Shown here piece by piece: positions 45,815 to 54,185 of a DNA stretch of 64,000 nt. The translations under genes and the position numbers were made by a program. Within the stretch, counting starts at the first letter, position 1, and each line of letters begins with the position of its first letter. The DNA lies in assembly GCA_041600415.1 (NCBI GenBank), contig JBFIKF010000007.1:1-64000 (forward strand), in the 5' to 3' direction. Source of the DNA: JBFJKD01 sp041600415 (GTDB lineage: Bacteria; Pseudomonadota; Gammaproteobacteria; Pseudomonadales; Porticoccaceae). The notes under the pieces were generated by a model, which searched no databases, was not told where the DNA came from, and saw only the letters and a program-made list of their open reading frames with translations.

Positions 45815-46984
45815 TTATTTTGTTTCGTTGAACAATTCTCTGCCCACCAGCATGCGGCGTATTTCCGATGTGCCAGCACCTATTTCATAGAGTTTGGCAT
45901 CGCGCAGCAAGCGCCCGGCAGGGTATTCGTTAATGTAGCCGTTGCCACCCAGGGTCTGAATGGCCTGCAGCGCCATTTGCGTGGCTTTTTCGGCGGTGTA
46001 CAAAATAACTGCGGCGGCGTCCTTGCGAGAATCCTCGCCCCGATCACAGGCCTTGGCCACCGCATAGAGGTAGGCTCGGGAGGTGTTGATGTCTACATAC
46101 ATGTCCGCCAGCTTGCCCTGCATCAGTTGAAATTCCCCGATCGGTTGATTGAACTGGCGGCGGTCGTGAAGATAAGGGATAACGATATCCAGGCAGGCCT
46201 GCATTATTCCCACTGGCCCCCCGGAGAGCACCGTGCGCTCGTAGTCGAGCCCGGACATCAGGACTTTTACGCCCTCATTTTCCTGTCCGAGAATATTTTC
46301 TGCGGGAACCTCGCAATCCTCAAACACCAGCTCGCCGGTGCTGGAACCGCGCATTCCGAGTTTATCGAGTTTCTGGGCGCGACTAAAGCCGGGGTAGTCG
46401 CGCTCCACGATAAACGCGGTAATACCCTTGGGGCCAGCGTCCGGGCGGGTTTTGGCATAGATAACGTAGGTGTTGGCATCGGGACCATTGGTGATCCAGA
46501 ATTTATTACCGTTGAGAATATAACGATCCCCGCGCTTGTCCGCTCTTAGTTTCATGCTGACCACATCGGAGCCAGCGCCGGGTTCGCTCATGGCCAGGGC
46601 GCCGATATGCTCGCCGGAGCACAGCTTGGGCAGGTATTTCTGTTTCTGTTCGGGGGTGCCGTTTTTGCGGATTTGATTAACACAGAGATTGGAGTGGGCG
46701 CCGTAGGACAGCCCAACCGATGCCGAGGCGCGGGAAATTTCTTCCATGGCGACGACGTGGGCCAGATATCCCATATGGGTACCACCGTATTCCTCCTCCA
46801 CGGTCATGCCGAGCAAACCCATGTCGCCCAGTTTGCGCCAGATATCCAGCGGAAATTCATTGTCGCGATCTATTTGTTCGGCGCGGGGCGCCAGTTCCTT
46901 CTGGCTGAATTGATGGACGCTATCGCGCAGCATGTCAACATCCTGGCCAAGATCGAAGTTCATGCTTTTAAAAACAGTATTCAT
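45815..46984 (-). CDS. liuA: Isovaleryl-CoA dehydrogenase
   Basis: A 389-residue acyl-CoA dehydrogenase, tetrameric flavoprotein type. The FAD and substrate motifs are LAMSEPGAGSDVVSMKLRA near 130 and FWITNGPDANTYVIYAKT near 165, with QTLGGNGYINEYPAGRLLRD near 345. The catalytic Glu of isovaleryl-CoA dehydrogenases lies in the LDYERTVLSGGP region, and DYERT is present. It makes 3-methylcrotonyl-CoA, the substrate of LiuBD. GAGG precedes the ATG. It is the first structural gene after liuR. Confidence 0.94.
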   Translation of the reverse strand: MNTVFKSMNFDLGQDVDMLRDSVHQFSQKELAPRAEQIDRDNEFPLDIWRKLGDMGLLGMTVEEEYGGTHMGYLAHVVAMEEISRASASVGLSYGAHSNLCVNQIRKNGTPEQKQKYLPKLCSGEHIGALAMSEPGAGSDVVSMKLRADKRGDRYILNGNKFWITNGPDANTYVIYAKTRPDAGPKGITAFIVERDYPGFSRAQKLDKLGMRGSSTGELVFEDCEVPAENILGQENEGVKVLMSGLDYERTVLSGGPVGIMQACLDIVIPYLHDRRQFNQPIGEFQLMQGKLADMYVDINTSRAYLYAVAKACDRGEDSRKDAAAVILYTAEKATQMALQAIQTLGGNGYINEYPAGRLLRDAKLYEIGAGTSEIRRMLVGRELFNETK

Positions 46985-47019
46985 AGGGGCCTCGGCAGTC
47001 GTTACATACGGGTTATAAA

Positions 47020-47430
47020 TTAACGGATTTTTTTGTCGTGCAGGTTGCGACTGGCTGCGAGTTCCGCGCGACATCCGTTTTCAGCGCGATCCAGATCCGC
47101 CATCATTTTTTTCAGGTCTTCCAGTTGTCGCTGCAGGCGCTGGCGTTGCTGATGAATCGTCTCAATGGTGGTTAACAGCTGTTGCGTGTTGTTTTTGCCT
47201 GGTTCATACATGTTGATGATGTCGCGGCTCTCGGGCAGCGACAACCCGAGGCGTTTACCACGCAGAATCAGTTTCAATTTGGTGCGATCCGCGTTACTGA
47301 AGATGCGCGTCTGGCCACGGCGCTGGGGTGTAAACAACCCGATTTCTTCGTAGTGGCGTATGGTGCGCGTGGTGATCCCAAACTCCCGGGATAGCTCGCT
47401 AATCGTGTAAGTGTTGCCATCAATGGACAT
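47020..47430 (-). CDS. liuR: MerR-family regulator LiuR
   Basis: A 136-residue MerR-type regulator: winged-helix YTISELSREFGITTRTIRHYE at the N terminus, then QTRIFSNADRTKLKLILRGK and a coiled-coil dimer helix (HQQRQRLQRQLEDLKKMM). Position and similarity to LiuR suggest control of branched-chain amino acid catabolism by a CoA intermediate. The ATG at 47430 is preferred over one at 47475, because the latter is only four bases from the palindrome I take as the operator. It lies 35 bp before liuA. Confidence 0.9.
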   Translation of the reverse strand: MSIDGNTYTISELSREFGITTRTIRHYEEIGLFTPQRRGQTRIFSNADRTKLKLILRGKRLGLSLPESRDIINMYEPGKNNTQQLLTTIETIHQQRQRLQRQLEDLKKMMADLDRAENGCRAELAASRNLHDKKIR

Positions 47431-47478
47431 AAGGGTATTTCGAGTCGATGGATTGCGGGTGAGAGAATATAGCATACG

Positions 47479-47494
47479 TTTACGTTAACTTCAA
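47479..47494 (-). promoter_or_regulatory. Putative LiuR operator
   Basis: TTGAAGTTAACGTAAA is an imperfect palindrome around GTTAAC (six of eight positions symmetric), about 50 bp before liuR. Its position and sequence resemble LiuR sites as I recall them, but I could not check the published consensus. Confidence 0.45.
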
Positions 47495-47670
47495 CTTTCG
47501 CCCTGATTTCCCTGTCACTTAACAATACAGTGGCAGGGCGAGTACATCGGGCTGTGCGGAGGGCGCGTTGCCCCTGGTAATGCCTCGGGGTAAACTGCCT
47601 CGCGTTACGCAGCGGACACGCTTGCGACTATGGCTGTGTGCGTACCCTGAAATAGAGGACTAATCGAACA

Positions 47671-49368
47671 ATGCAACTGACAAAAAGTTACATGTGTGGC
47701 GCGGCCTCCGAGCCTCTGGTGTACGACACGATTGGCAATCTCTTTGACAACACGGTACAGCGTTTCCCTGACCATCCGGGGCTGGTGGTGCCGCATCAGC
47801 AGGTGCGTTGGAGTTATCGGGAATACCAGCATCAGGTGAACCGGCTGGCCACTGGCCTGCTGGCGTTGGGTATTAATCCGGGTGACCGCGTTGGTATTTG
47901 GGCGCCGAACTGTTACGAGTGGTGTCTCACGCAGATAGCCACCGCAAAAATTGGCGCCATACTGGTGTGTATCAATCCGGCCTATCGGTTGTACGAACTC
48001 GAATACGCTCTCAATAAAGTGCAGTGTCGCGCCATAATTTCCGCCCAGTTGTTTAAAAGCAGCGATTATCTGGGAATGTTGCGGGAGCTGGCGCCGGAAC
48101 TGGATCATTGCGAGCCGGGGGCATTGCGCGCAAAAAAATTGCCCCACCTGGAAATAGTGGTGCGAATGGGGTCGGATAAAACACCCGGTATGTTTAACTT
48201 CGATGCGGTCTGCGCGCTGGGTGGTGACCGCGAAACGGAGGGTATGGAAGAAATCGGTCGGGGATTACTGCCCGACGATCCAATCAATATTCAGTTCACC
48301 AGCGGCACCACGGGTCACCCCAAGGGCGCGACTCTGACCCATTGCAACGTGCTTAACAACGGCAAGGTCAATGGCGATGTGATGCGTCTGACAGAGTTGG
48401 ACAAAGTGTGTATTCCGGTGCCCTTGTACCACTGCTTTGGCATGGTTATCGGCAATCTGGGTTGCATTACCCACGGTGCAGCGGCGGTGTTTCCGGGCGA
48501 AGCGTTCGACCCGCTGACCACGTTGCAGGTGGTAAGTGACGAGCAGTGTACAGCGCTGCACGGAGTGCCTACTATGTTTATTGCAGAGCTCGATCATCCG
48601 CGTTTTGCAGAGTTCGATCTGAGGTCGTTGCGCACCGGTATTATGGCCGGCGCGCCCTGCCCGGTAGAAGTGATGAAGCAGGTGATGAGCAAGATGCACA
48701 TGGAGCAAATTCTCATTGCCTACGGACAAACGGAATTGAGTCCCGTTAGTCACGCCACGGAGCCCGATGACCCACTCGACAAACGCGTGGCCACAGTGGG
48801 TAAACCCTGCCCCCATCTGGAAACCAAGATTGTCGACGAGCACAACCAGGTGGTAGCGATTGGAGAAAAAGGGGAGATTTGCACGCGCGGCTATGCGGTG
48901 ATGCGCGGTTATTGGGACGATGAAGAAAAAACCCGGGAAACCATCGATGCGGGCGGATGGCTGCATTCGGGTGACATCGGTGTGATGGATGCAGACGGCT
49001 ACGTGCAGGTCACCGGGCGCATTAAGGACATGATTATTCGCGGTGGCGAAAATGTTTACCCCCGCGAAGTGGAGGAGTTTCTCTACACCCATCCGGATAT
49101 TCAGGATGTACAGGTGATTGGTGTGCCGGATCCAAAATTTGGCGAGCAAGTTTGTGCGTGGATCAAATGCCGGGAGGGAGCGTCGTTAACGGAAGCGGAC
49201 GTAAAGTCTTTTTGCCACAACAAGATTACGCACTTTAAAACGCCGCATTATGTGCGTCTGGTGACGGACTTTCCGATGACTGTTACCGGCAAGGTGCAAA
49301 AATACAAAATGCGCGAAACGATGATTGAAGAGTTGGGGTTAGCGGATTCAGAATCTCTGGCCGGTTAA
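47671..49368 (+). CDS. Acyl-CoA synthetase (AMP-binding)
   Basis: A 565-residue ANL-superfamily ligase. INIQFTSGTTGHPKGATLTH near residue 208 is the P-loop motif, YGQTELSPVSH near 350, GGWLHSGDIGVMDADGYV near 430 and GRIKDMIIRGGENVYPREVE near 450 are the A8 hinge, and the C-terminal catalytic Lys is in TVTGKVQKYKMRE. It activates a carboxylic acid to its CoA ester using ATP. It diverges from liuR across 240 bp, so an isovalerate or other short/branched acid is a reasonable guess. Confidence 0.92.
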   Translation: MQLTKSYMCGAASEPLVYDTIGNLFDNTVQRFPDHPGLVVPHQQVRWSYREYQHQVNRLATGLLALGINPGDRVGIWAPNCYEWCLTQIATAKIGAILVCINPAYRLYELEYALNKVQCRAIISAQLFKSSDYLGMLRELAPELDHCEPGALRAKKLPHLEIVVRMGSDKTPGMFNFDAVCALGGDRETEGMEEIGRGLLPDDPINIQFTSGTTGHPKGATLTHCNVLNNGKVNGDVMRLTELDKVCIPVPLYHCFGMVIGNLGCITHGAAAVFPGEAFDPLTTLQVVSDEQCTALHGVPTMFIAELDHPRFAEFDLRSLRTGIMAGAPCPVEVMKQVMSKMHMEQILIAYGQTELSPVSHATEPDDPLDKRVATVGKPCPHLETKIVDEHNQVVAIGEKGEICTRGYAVMRGYWDDEEKTRETIDAGGWLHSGDIGVMDADGYVQVTGRIKDMIIRGGENVYPREVEEFLYTHPDIQDVQVIGVPDPKFGEQVCAWIKCREGASLTEADVKSFCHNKITHFKTPHYVRLVTDFPMTVTGKVQKYKMRETMIEELGLADSESLAG

Positions 49369-49429
49369 ACTACAGGCGCTGATACCGAGTACCAAATAGT
49401 GTCGTGAGCCCACTTTTTTCCATGGGCGA

Positions 49430-50659
49430 TTATTCCCCTTGCTGCTCATGGGCTTGCAGGTAAACGAGCTGTCGGTCGAGCAGCGCTCTCTGATTGGGCG
49501 CGAAGCTGACAAAACGGACGGTGTCCTGGGCGTTGGGTAGTGTTTCAAAAGTCGCGCAATCGATAAACCCGGGATGGGTGTCGAGCGGTTTGGCAACCAG
49601 TATTTGCCAGGGGCCAGCCAGGGGTAGCAGCGCCGCCAGTTGTTGCAAATGTTCCTGACGATCCAGATCGGCAATCAGAATTGAGCTGGTGCGGGTTTCC
49701 GGCGTTGCGCTCACCGCGGCGGACAGTTCGATGGCGACGCCCTGGTCCTGTGCTTCACTACGAATTATTTCCAGTGTCGCGCAGGCGCATAGCAGGGCGT
49801 GTAATGCGTGATCTCCATCTGCGCTCGCGGTGGCAAATCGTATAAAGACACTTTGTTGAAAGCTACTAAGACGCTTGCCATCGTACAAGCGACAGGCTTG
49901 GTCGAGGGTTTGATCCAGGCCGGATAATAAATGCTCGAAATTATCCCTGCTGAGCTGTGCTTTTAGGCGCGGCAAGTTACTGCAGTGCAACGCCAGCGTG
50001 CAGGCGAACCGCGGTGTACCGCTGTCGCTGGGTCCGACATTCACCAGTAATGGCGCGATGCGGCGTTCGAGGTTGGCCAGATCGTCACCGTTATCAATAT
50101 CGTCGCTGTTATCGCTTGCGGGCAGTTGTTGGTAGAGTGAGCGCAAACGCGAGTTGATGCTGTGACCTTGTTTAAACAACCAGGTCGATATCACCGCCGA
50201 CGCGCCAAGCCACAGCGCCAGGGCAATCCACAGTGCGAAGTAGGCGCGGGAAAAAAGGCCCTGGCTTTGCATCTCAATGCGGACATAACCACCGATGCTA
50301 TCCTCAACGGATACCGAGCTGGTAAACGAAACTGTCGCACGATCTTGAATAATGGAGCGCTGGCTCTGGGCGAGAAGGTCGTGGTTCAGGTCAAAAACCG
50401 ATGCCCGTTCGACGCTGGAGGTTTGTGCTACCAAGTTTTCAACGACAACCTGCAGGCTGACGGAATCGCCATGCACCATGGCCGACTTGGCTGACTGTGC
50501 CAGCTGGGCCGCCAATGTTTCACCGATAATTGCCCGCTGCTGCGCGGCGTGCACGGACAGGTGCGCATACAGCAAGACAGTCAACGCGATACCGAATGCC
50601 GACATTATGCACGTCGCAATCAGGGGCAGGCGATAACTCAGCGCACGGGACACAAACAT
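49430..50659 (-). CDS. AhpA/YtjB-family inner-membrane protein
   Basis: A 409-residue membrane protein: two hydrophobic segments (LIATCIMSAFGIALTVLLYAH near 15 and FALWIALALWLGASAVIST near 165) bound a periplasmic region, followed by a cytoplasmic part. Divergent placement from serB and this topology match the AhpA/YtjB (Smp) family. GAGAG precedes the ATG at 50659; the frame stays open upstream but runs through the serB promoter region. Function is not well understood. Confidence 0.78.
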   Translation of the reverse strand: MFVSRALSYRLPLIATCIMSAFGIALTVLLYAHLSVHAAQQRAIIGETLAAQLAQSAKSAMVHGDSVSLQVVVENLVAQTSSVERASVFDLNHDLLAQSQRSIIQDRATVSFTSSVSVEDSIGGYVRIEMQSQGLFSRAYFALWIALALWLGASAVISTWLFKQGHSINSRLRSLYQQLPASDNSDDIDNGDDLANLERRIAPLLVNVGPSDSGTPRFACTLALHCSNLPRLKAQLSRDNFEHLLSGLDQTLDQACRLYDGKRLSSFQQSVFIRFATASADGDHALHALLCACATLEIIRSEAQDQGVAIELSAAVSATPETRTSSILIADLDRQEHLQQLAALLPLAGPWQILVAKPLDTHPGFIDCATFETLPNAQDTVRFVSFAPNQRALLDRQLVYLQAHEQQGE

Positions 50660-50744
50660 GATGGCTCTCGGAGAATTAACGGATGCTATCTTATCAGTCG
50701 CTCCCCTATAATGGCGATTCCAATTGAGGTGGTCACGGGACGTT

Positions 50745-51956
50745 GTGAAAGAAATTTTACTGATAAATGTCACGGGTGCAGACAAGCCCGGGGTGACCAG
50801 TGCGGTTGCCGCTGTGCTGGCCAGGTGTGAGGCCAATGTACTTGATGTAGGCCAGGCGGTTATTCACGACACCCTCAATCTTGGCATGTTGGTAGAAGTA
50901 TCAGCCGGGTTACAGACGCAGCTTTCGAAAGACGTGCTGCAATGCGTGCACGAGTTGGGAATGCAGGCTCGTTTTCAGGGCATCAGCGACGAGAGTTACT
51001 GCCACTGGGTGTCACAGCAGGGCAAACCACGACATATCGTTACCCTGTTGGCGCGCCGTATCAGTGCCGAACATATCGCCCGGATTACGGCGGTCACTGC
51101 TTTACACCGATTAAATATCGATAAAATACAGCGCCTGTCGGGCCGTGTGCCGTTGCATAGCAGCGATGGAGCAAGTAAGGCCTGCGTGGAATTTTCGGTG
51201 CGCGGTGAAGCGCTGGATTTGGGCGAATTCCGATCGTCCCTGCTGGAGCTCGCGGCCGAGCTGGATGTGGATATTGCTTACCAGGAGGACGATATCTTTC
51301 GGCGCCACCGTCGGCTGGTGGTCTTTGATATGGACTCGACCCTGATTGACGCCGAGGTGATTGATGAACTGGCGAAAGAGATGGGGGTCGGCGAAGAAGT
51401 AGCGGCGATTACCGAAGCCGCGATGCAAGGGGAATTGGAATTTCGCCAGAGTCTGCAGCGTCGGGTCGCTTTGTTAAAGGGCCTGGATGCAGGCGCCCTG
51501 CAACGGGTTGCGGCGCGTCTACGCTTGACTGAAGGTGCAGAACATTTAATTACCACGCTGAAAAAGCTGGGTTATCGCACGGCTATCGTATCTGGTGGGT
51601 TCAGTTATTTCGGCCGTATTATTCAGACCCGCCTGGGCATTGATTACGTGTTTGCCAACGAGCTGGAAATTGTCGACGGAGCGGTAACTGGCAAAGTGCG
51701 AGGCGCGGTGGTAGATGGCGCGCGCAAGGCCGAATTGCTGGCCGAGCTGGCTGCCAAAGAAAATATTTGTCTGGAACAGACCATTGCCGTGGGCGATGGT
51801 GCCAATGATCTGGCAATGTTAAATATTGCCGGATTAGGTATAGCCTTTCGCGCCAAGCCGTTGGTCAAGGCCCGCGCGAAACAGGCGATTACCCATTTAG
51901 GTCTGGATGGCGTGCTTTATCTGATGGGCATCAGCGATCGGGATACGCGCAACTGA
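50745..51956 (+). CDS. serB: Phosphoserine phosphatase SerB
   Basis: A 403-residue SerB of the long form: two ACT-like regulatory domains (about 1-75 and 85-170) precede the HAD phosphatase domain. VVFDMDSTLIDAEVIDELA near 200 holds the nucleophile Asp, SGGFSYF and VGDGANDLAMLN are motifs II and IV. It removes phosphate from phosphoserine, the last step of serine synthesis. The GTG at 50745 is the likely start; a TTG at 50724 is an alternative. Its stop directly abuts the convergent fimX stop. Confidence 0.95.
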   Translation: MKEILLINVTGADKPGVTSAVAAVLARCEANVLDVGQAVIHDTLNLGMLVEVSAGLQTQLSKDVLQCVHELGMQARFQGISDESYCHWVSQQGKPRHIVTLLARRISAEHIARITAVTALHRLNIDKIQRLSGRVPLHSSDGASKACVEFSVRGEALDLGEFRSSLLELAAELDVDIAYQEDDIFRRHRRLVVFDMDSTLIDAEVIDELAKEMGVGEEVAAITEAAMQGELEFRQSLQRRVALLKGLDAGALQRVAARLRLTEGAEHLITTLKKLGYRTAIVSGGFSYFGRIIQTRLGIDYVFANELEIVDGAVTGKVRGAVVDGARKAELLAELAAKENICLEQTIAVGDGANDLAMLNIAGLGIAFRAKPLVKARAKQAITHLGLDGVLYLMGISDRDTRN

Positions 51957-54059
51957 TTAACCTTCTTCGCTGAAATCGTAATTCATGGTGCTTTGCGGAG
52001 ATTGAATATAGTGTCCCTGGATGTACTGCACGCCATATTGCCACAGGGCTGGAATCATTCCCGGATTTTCGATAAATGGCACAATCACACACTGGTCTTC
52101 GCCGCGCAGCGCGTTGATCAGGTCGTGCATGGTGTCCACCGCTGCCTCGTCTGATCGTGCGCGCTCAACGATTAGCAGATCAAGTTTCACATAATCCACC
52201 GACAATTTCTTGAAAATATTCAAAGGATTAATCGCCACTCCGAAGTGAGTGAGCGCGGTTTTGCTGCCCAGTTTTTTGAGTTCGTCGAGCAATTTTAGCG
52301 CATGGTTAAGCTGGCGGCTGACGTCGATTTCCCGCAGCTGAAAAATTAGTGACGCAGCGTCCATATTGGCAGCTTTGAGAGCCACTTTAACCCAGTGCAT
52401 AAACTGCGCATCACGCATGGTAGCTGCACTGATATGAATAAATAGTTTTGTGTTAGGGCGAGTCTTGTGTTTTTCCACCAGTTTTTTCATCGATTCCATA
52501 ATCACCCAGCGATCAATATCGTTGGCGACATCCGTTTTGAAAACACGATCGATAAAATCCTGGGGAATTTCTTTTGGGTATGCATCTACTTTGGGGCGCA
52601 TCAATACTTCGTAAAATTCTGATTTTTCGCCGTGTATGGAAGCGATTGGCTGAAAGGTAATATCGAGTAAACGTTTCTCAAGCAATTGTTTGCCAAAGCG
52701 CACGATATCGACTTCCGCGAGATCGGTCGCGGTCGGCTCAAAGACCTCCTCAAACAGGTGCGCCGCATTACCCGCCGCATTCGGGTGGTCACCGTCGATT
52801 TTCGCAATAGCTTTCTGACAAAAGCTGATGCACCCCTCAGCAGTCGAAGAACTGTCGCTGATGGTGTACAGGCCCGCGCTTAAGGTCACGGAATAAGTTT
52901 GCTCACCTACTTCAAACACCTTTTCGGCTACGGTTTTGAGTAATGTGGTGGCTTGTGCCAGAGCGTCGTCGGGGCTGATTTTGTCCACCAGCAGTGCAAA
53001 GGAATCCTCGCGTATGCGGCCAAATACTGAGCCGCCCGACAACTGCTCCGATACAAACTGAGCGACATGGGTGGCCACGTCTTCGGCGATTTTGATGCCC
53101 GCGCTTTCCTGTAATGCGGCGAAACGATCAATGCGGAGATAGTGCAGAACGGTGTTGATCTCAGAGCGTGAAGATTTGCGAATCGCCGCGCTGATATGTT
53201 CCAGCATGTTGCGTAGTGCAATGGTGCCGACTGCCGCCACCGCGCGGGGTGTTTCGGTTGCCTGTTCGAGCGAGGGCTTGAATGGTGAGAGCAATTCCTT
53301 GCGCACCAGGAACTGCAGCGCGGCATCCCCCTGATACTCCACCTGAGTGATATCCATGGGAATGTTGAAGGTACCGTTGTCGGGTTTGAGACCGACAAAT
53401 GTGAGGGTTGTGCTTTCCACGGAATCGTCGGAGGTGAGTGGCTTTAAATAGGGCTTTAACGCCCCTTGGAAAGATTCTTCGGCGGAATCCACTACCGGCA
53501 ATAGCACCATGCCATCTGCTTCCAGGTAGCCGAACAGGTTGGCGTAGGTGTCGTTGACAAAAACATAGGTGCCTTCCTGAACGATGGCAATGGCATCTCG
53601 CGAACTTGCCATCAATCCGTCGCAGCGTTCTTCGGTGGTGGTGTAACGTTGTTTCCAGTAGCGTTGTTTGCGTCGTTGGTCGAGATTATAAAGTGTGCGC
53701 GACACAACCTGTAACAGGTGCTGATCCTCATCCATTGGCACTACGTCCGTGGCACCCATGCGTAGCCCGTCCACCGTGTAATTGGCATCGTGCTCGGCCG
53801 GGATCAGTATCACCGGAATATCCCGGTTAAGCTTGCGTATCTCGCTGAATATGGTTTTGGTTGGCGGATTGCGATTATCAAACTGAACCAGCGCGATGTC
53901 CCATTTCTGTTCCTGCAGCAATTTGGTCAGGACTTCCTTGCTGTCGCAATGTTGCTGATTAACCTTGTAGGACGCGTTGCGTAACAGACTGACGAGCCGA
54001 TTGGCGTCGTCTACATTGTCGTGAACAAGTAGCAGGTTGAGTGTGCCGTCGTTTTCCAT
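51957..54059 (-). CDS. fimX: FimX-like REC-PAS-GGDEF-EAL protein
   Basis: A 700-residue four-domain protein: REC-like (about 5-125), PAS (about 150-270), degenerate GGDEF (GRIREDSFAL in place of GGDEF) and degenerate EAL (EVL in the motif YEVLMRP). Loss of both catalytic signatures with the EAL fold kept is the pattern of Pseudomonas FimX, which binds cyclic-di-GMP and promotes type IV pilus assembly. P. aeruginosa fimX also sits beside serB. The REC phosphoacceptor is doubtful (VQFDNRNPP). The ATG at 54059 has AGGG upstream. Confidence 0.88.
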   Translation of the reverse strand: MENDGTLNLLLVHDNVDDANRLVSLLRNASYKVNQQHCDSKEVLTKLLQEQKWDIALVQFDNRNPPTKTIFSEIRKLNRDIPVILIPAEHDANYTVDGLRMGATDVVPMDEDQHLLQVVSRTLYNLDQRRKQRYWKQRYTTTEERCDGLMASSRDAIAIVQEGTYVFVNDTYANLFGYLEADGMVLLPVVDSAEESFQGALKPYLKPLTSDDSVESTTLTFVGLKPDNGTFNIPMDITQVEYQGDAALQFLVRKELLSPFKPSLEQATETPRAVAAVGTIALRNMLEHISAAIRKSSRSEINTVLHYLRIDRFAALQESAGIKIAEDVATHVAQFVSEQLSGGSVFGRIREDSFALLVDKISPDDALAQATTLLKTVAEKVFEVGEQTYSVTLSAGLYTISDSSSTAEGCISFCQKAIAKIDGDHPNAAGNAAHLFEEVFEPTATDLAEVDIVRFGKQLLEKRLLDITFQPIASIHGEKSEFYEVLMRPKVDAYPKEIPQDFIDRVFKTDVANDIDRWVIMESMKKLVEKHKTRPNTKLFIHISAATMRDAQFMHWVKVALKAANMDAASLIFQLREIDVSRQLNHALKLLDELKKLGSKTALTHFGVAINPLNIFKKLSVDYVKLDLLIVERARSDEAAVDTMHDLINALRGEDQCVIVPFIENPGMIPALWQYGVQYIQGHYIQSPQSTMNYDFSEEG

Positions 54060-54185
54060 CGGTGCCCTGTATGCGAACAATCATCAGATTCAGCACGTAC
54101 CCGCTATCCGCTGGGATTGCCGCGGCCGGGTTCTACGTATGCCGGGTATTATAGGGGGAGATACACCTTTATCTCCAGCCAGTTG

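Noticed and set aside
48265..49149. 294-codon minus-strand frame
   Set aside because: Antisense shadow of the acyl-CoA synthetase; His-rich composition typical of shadows here.
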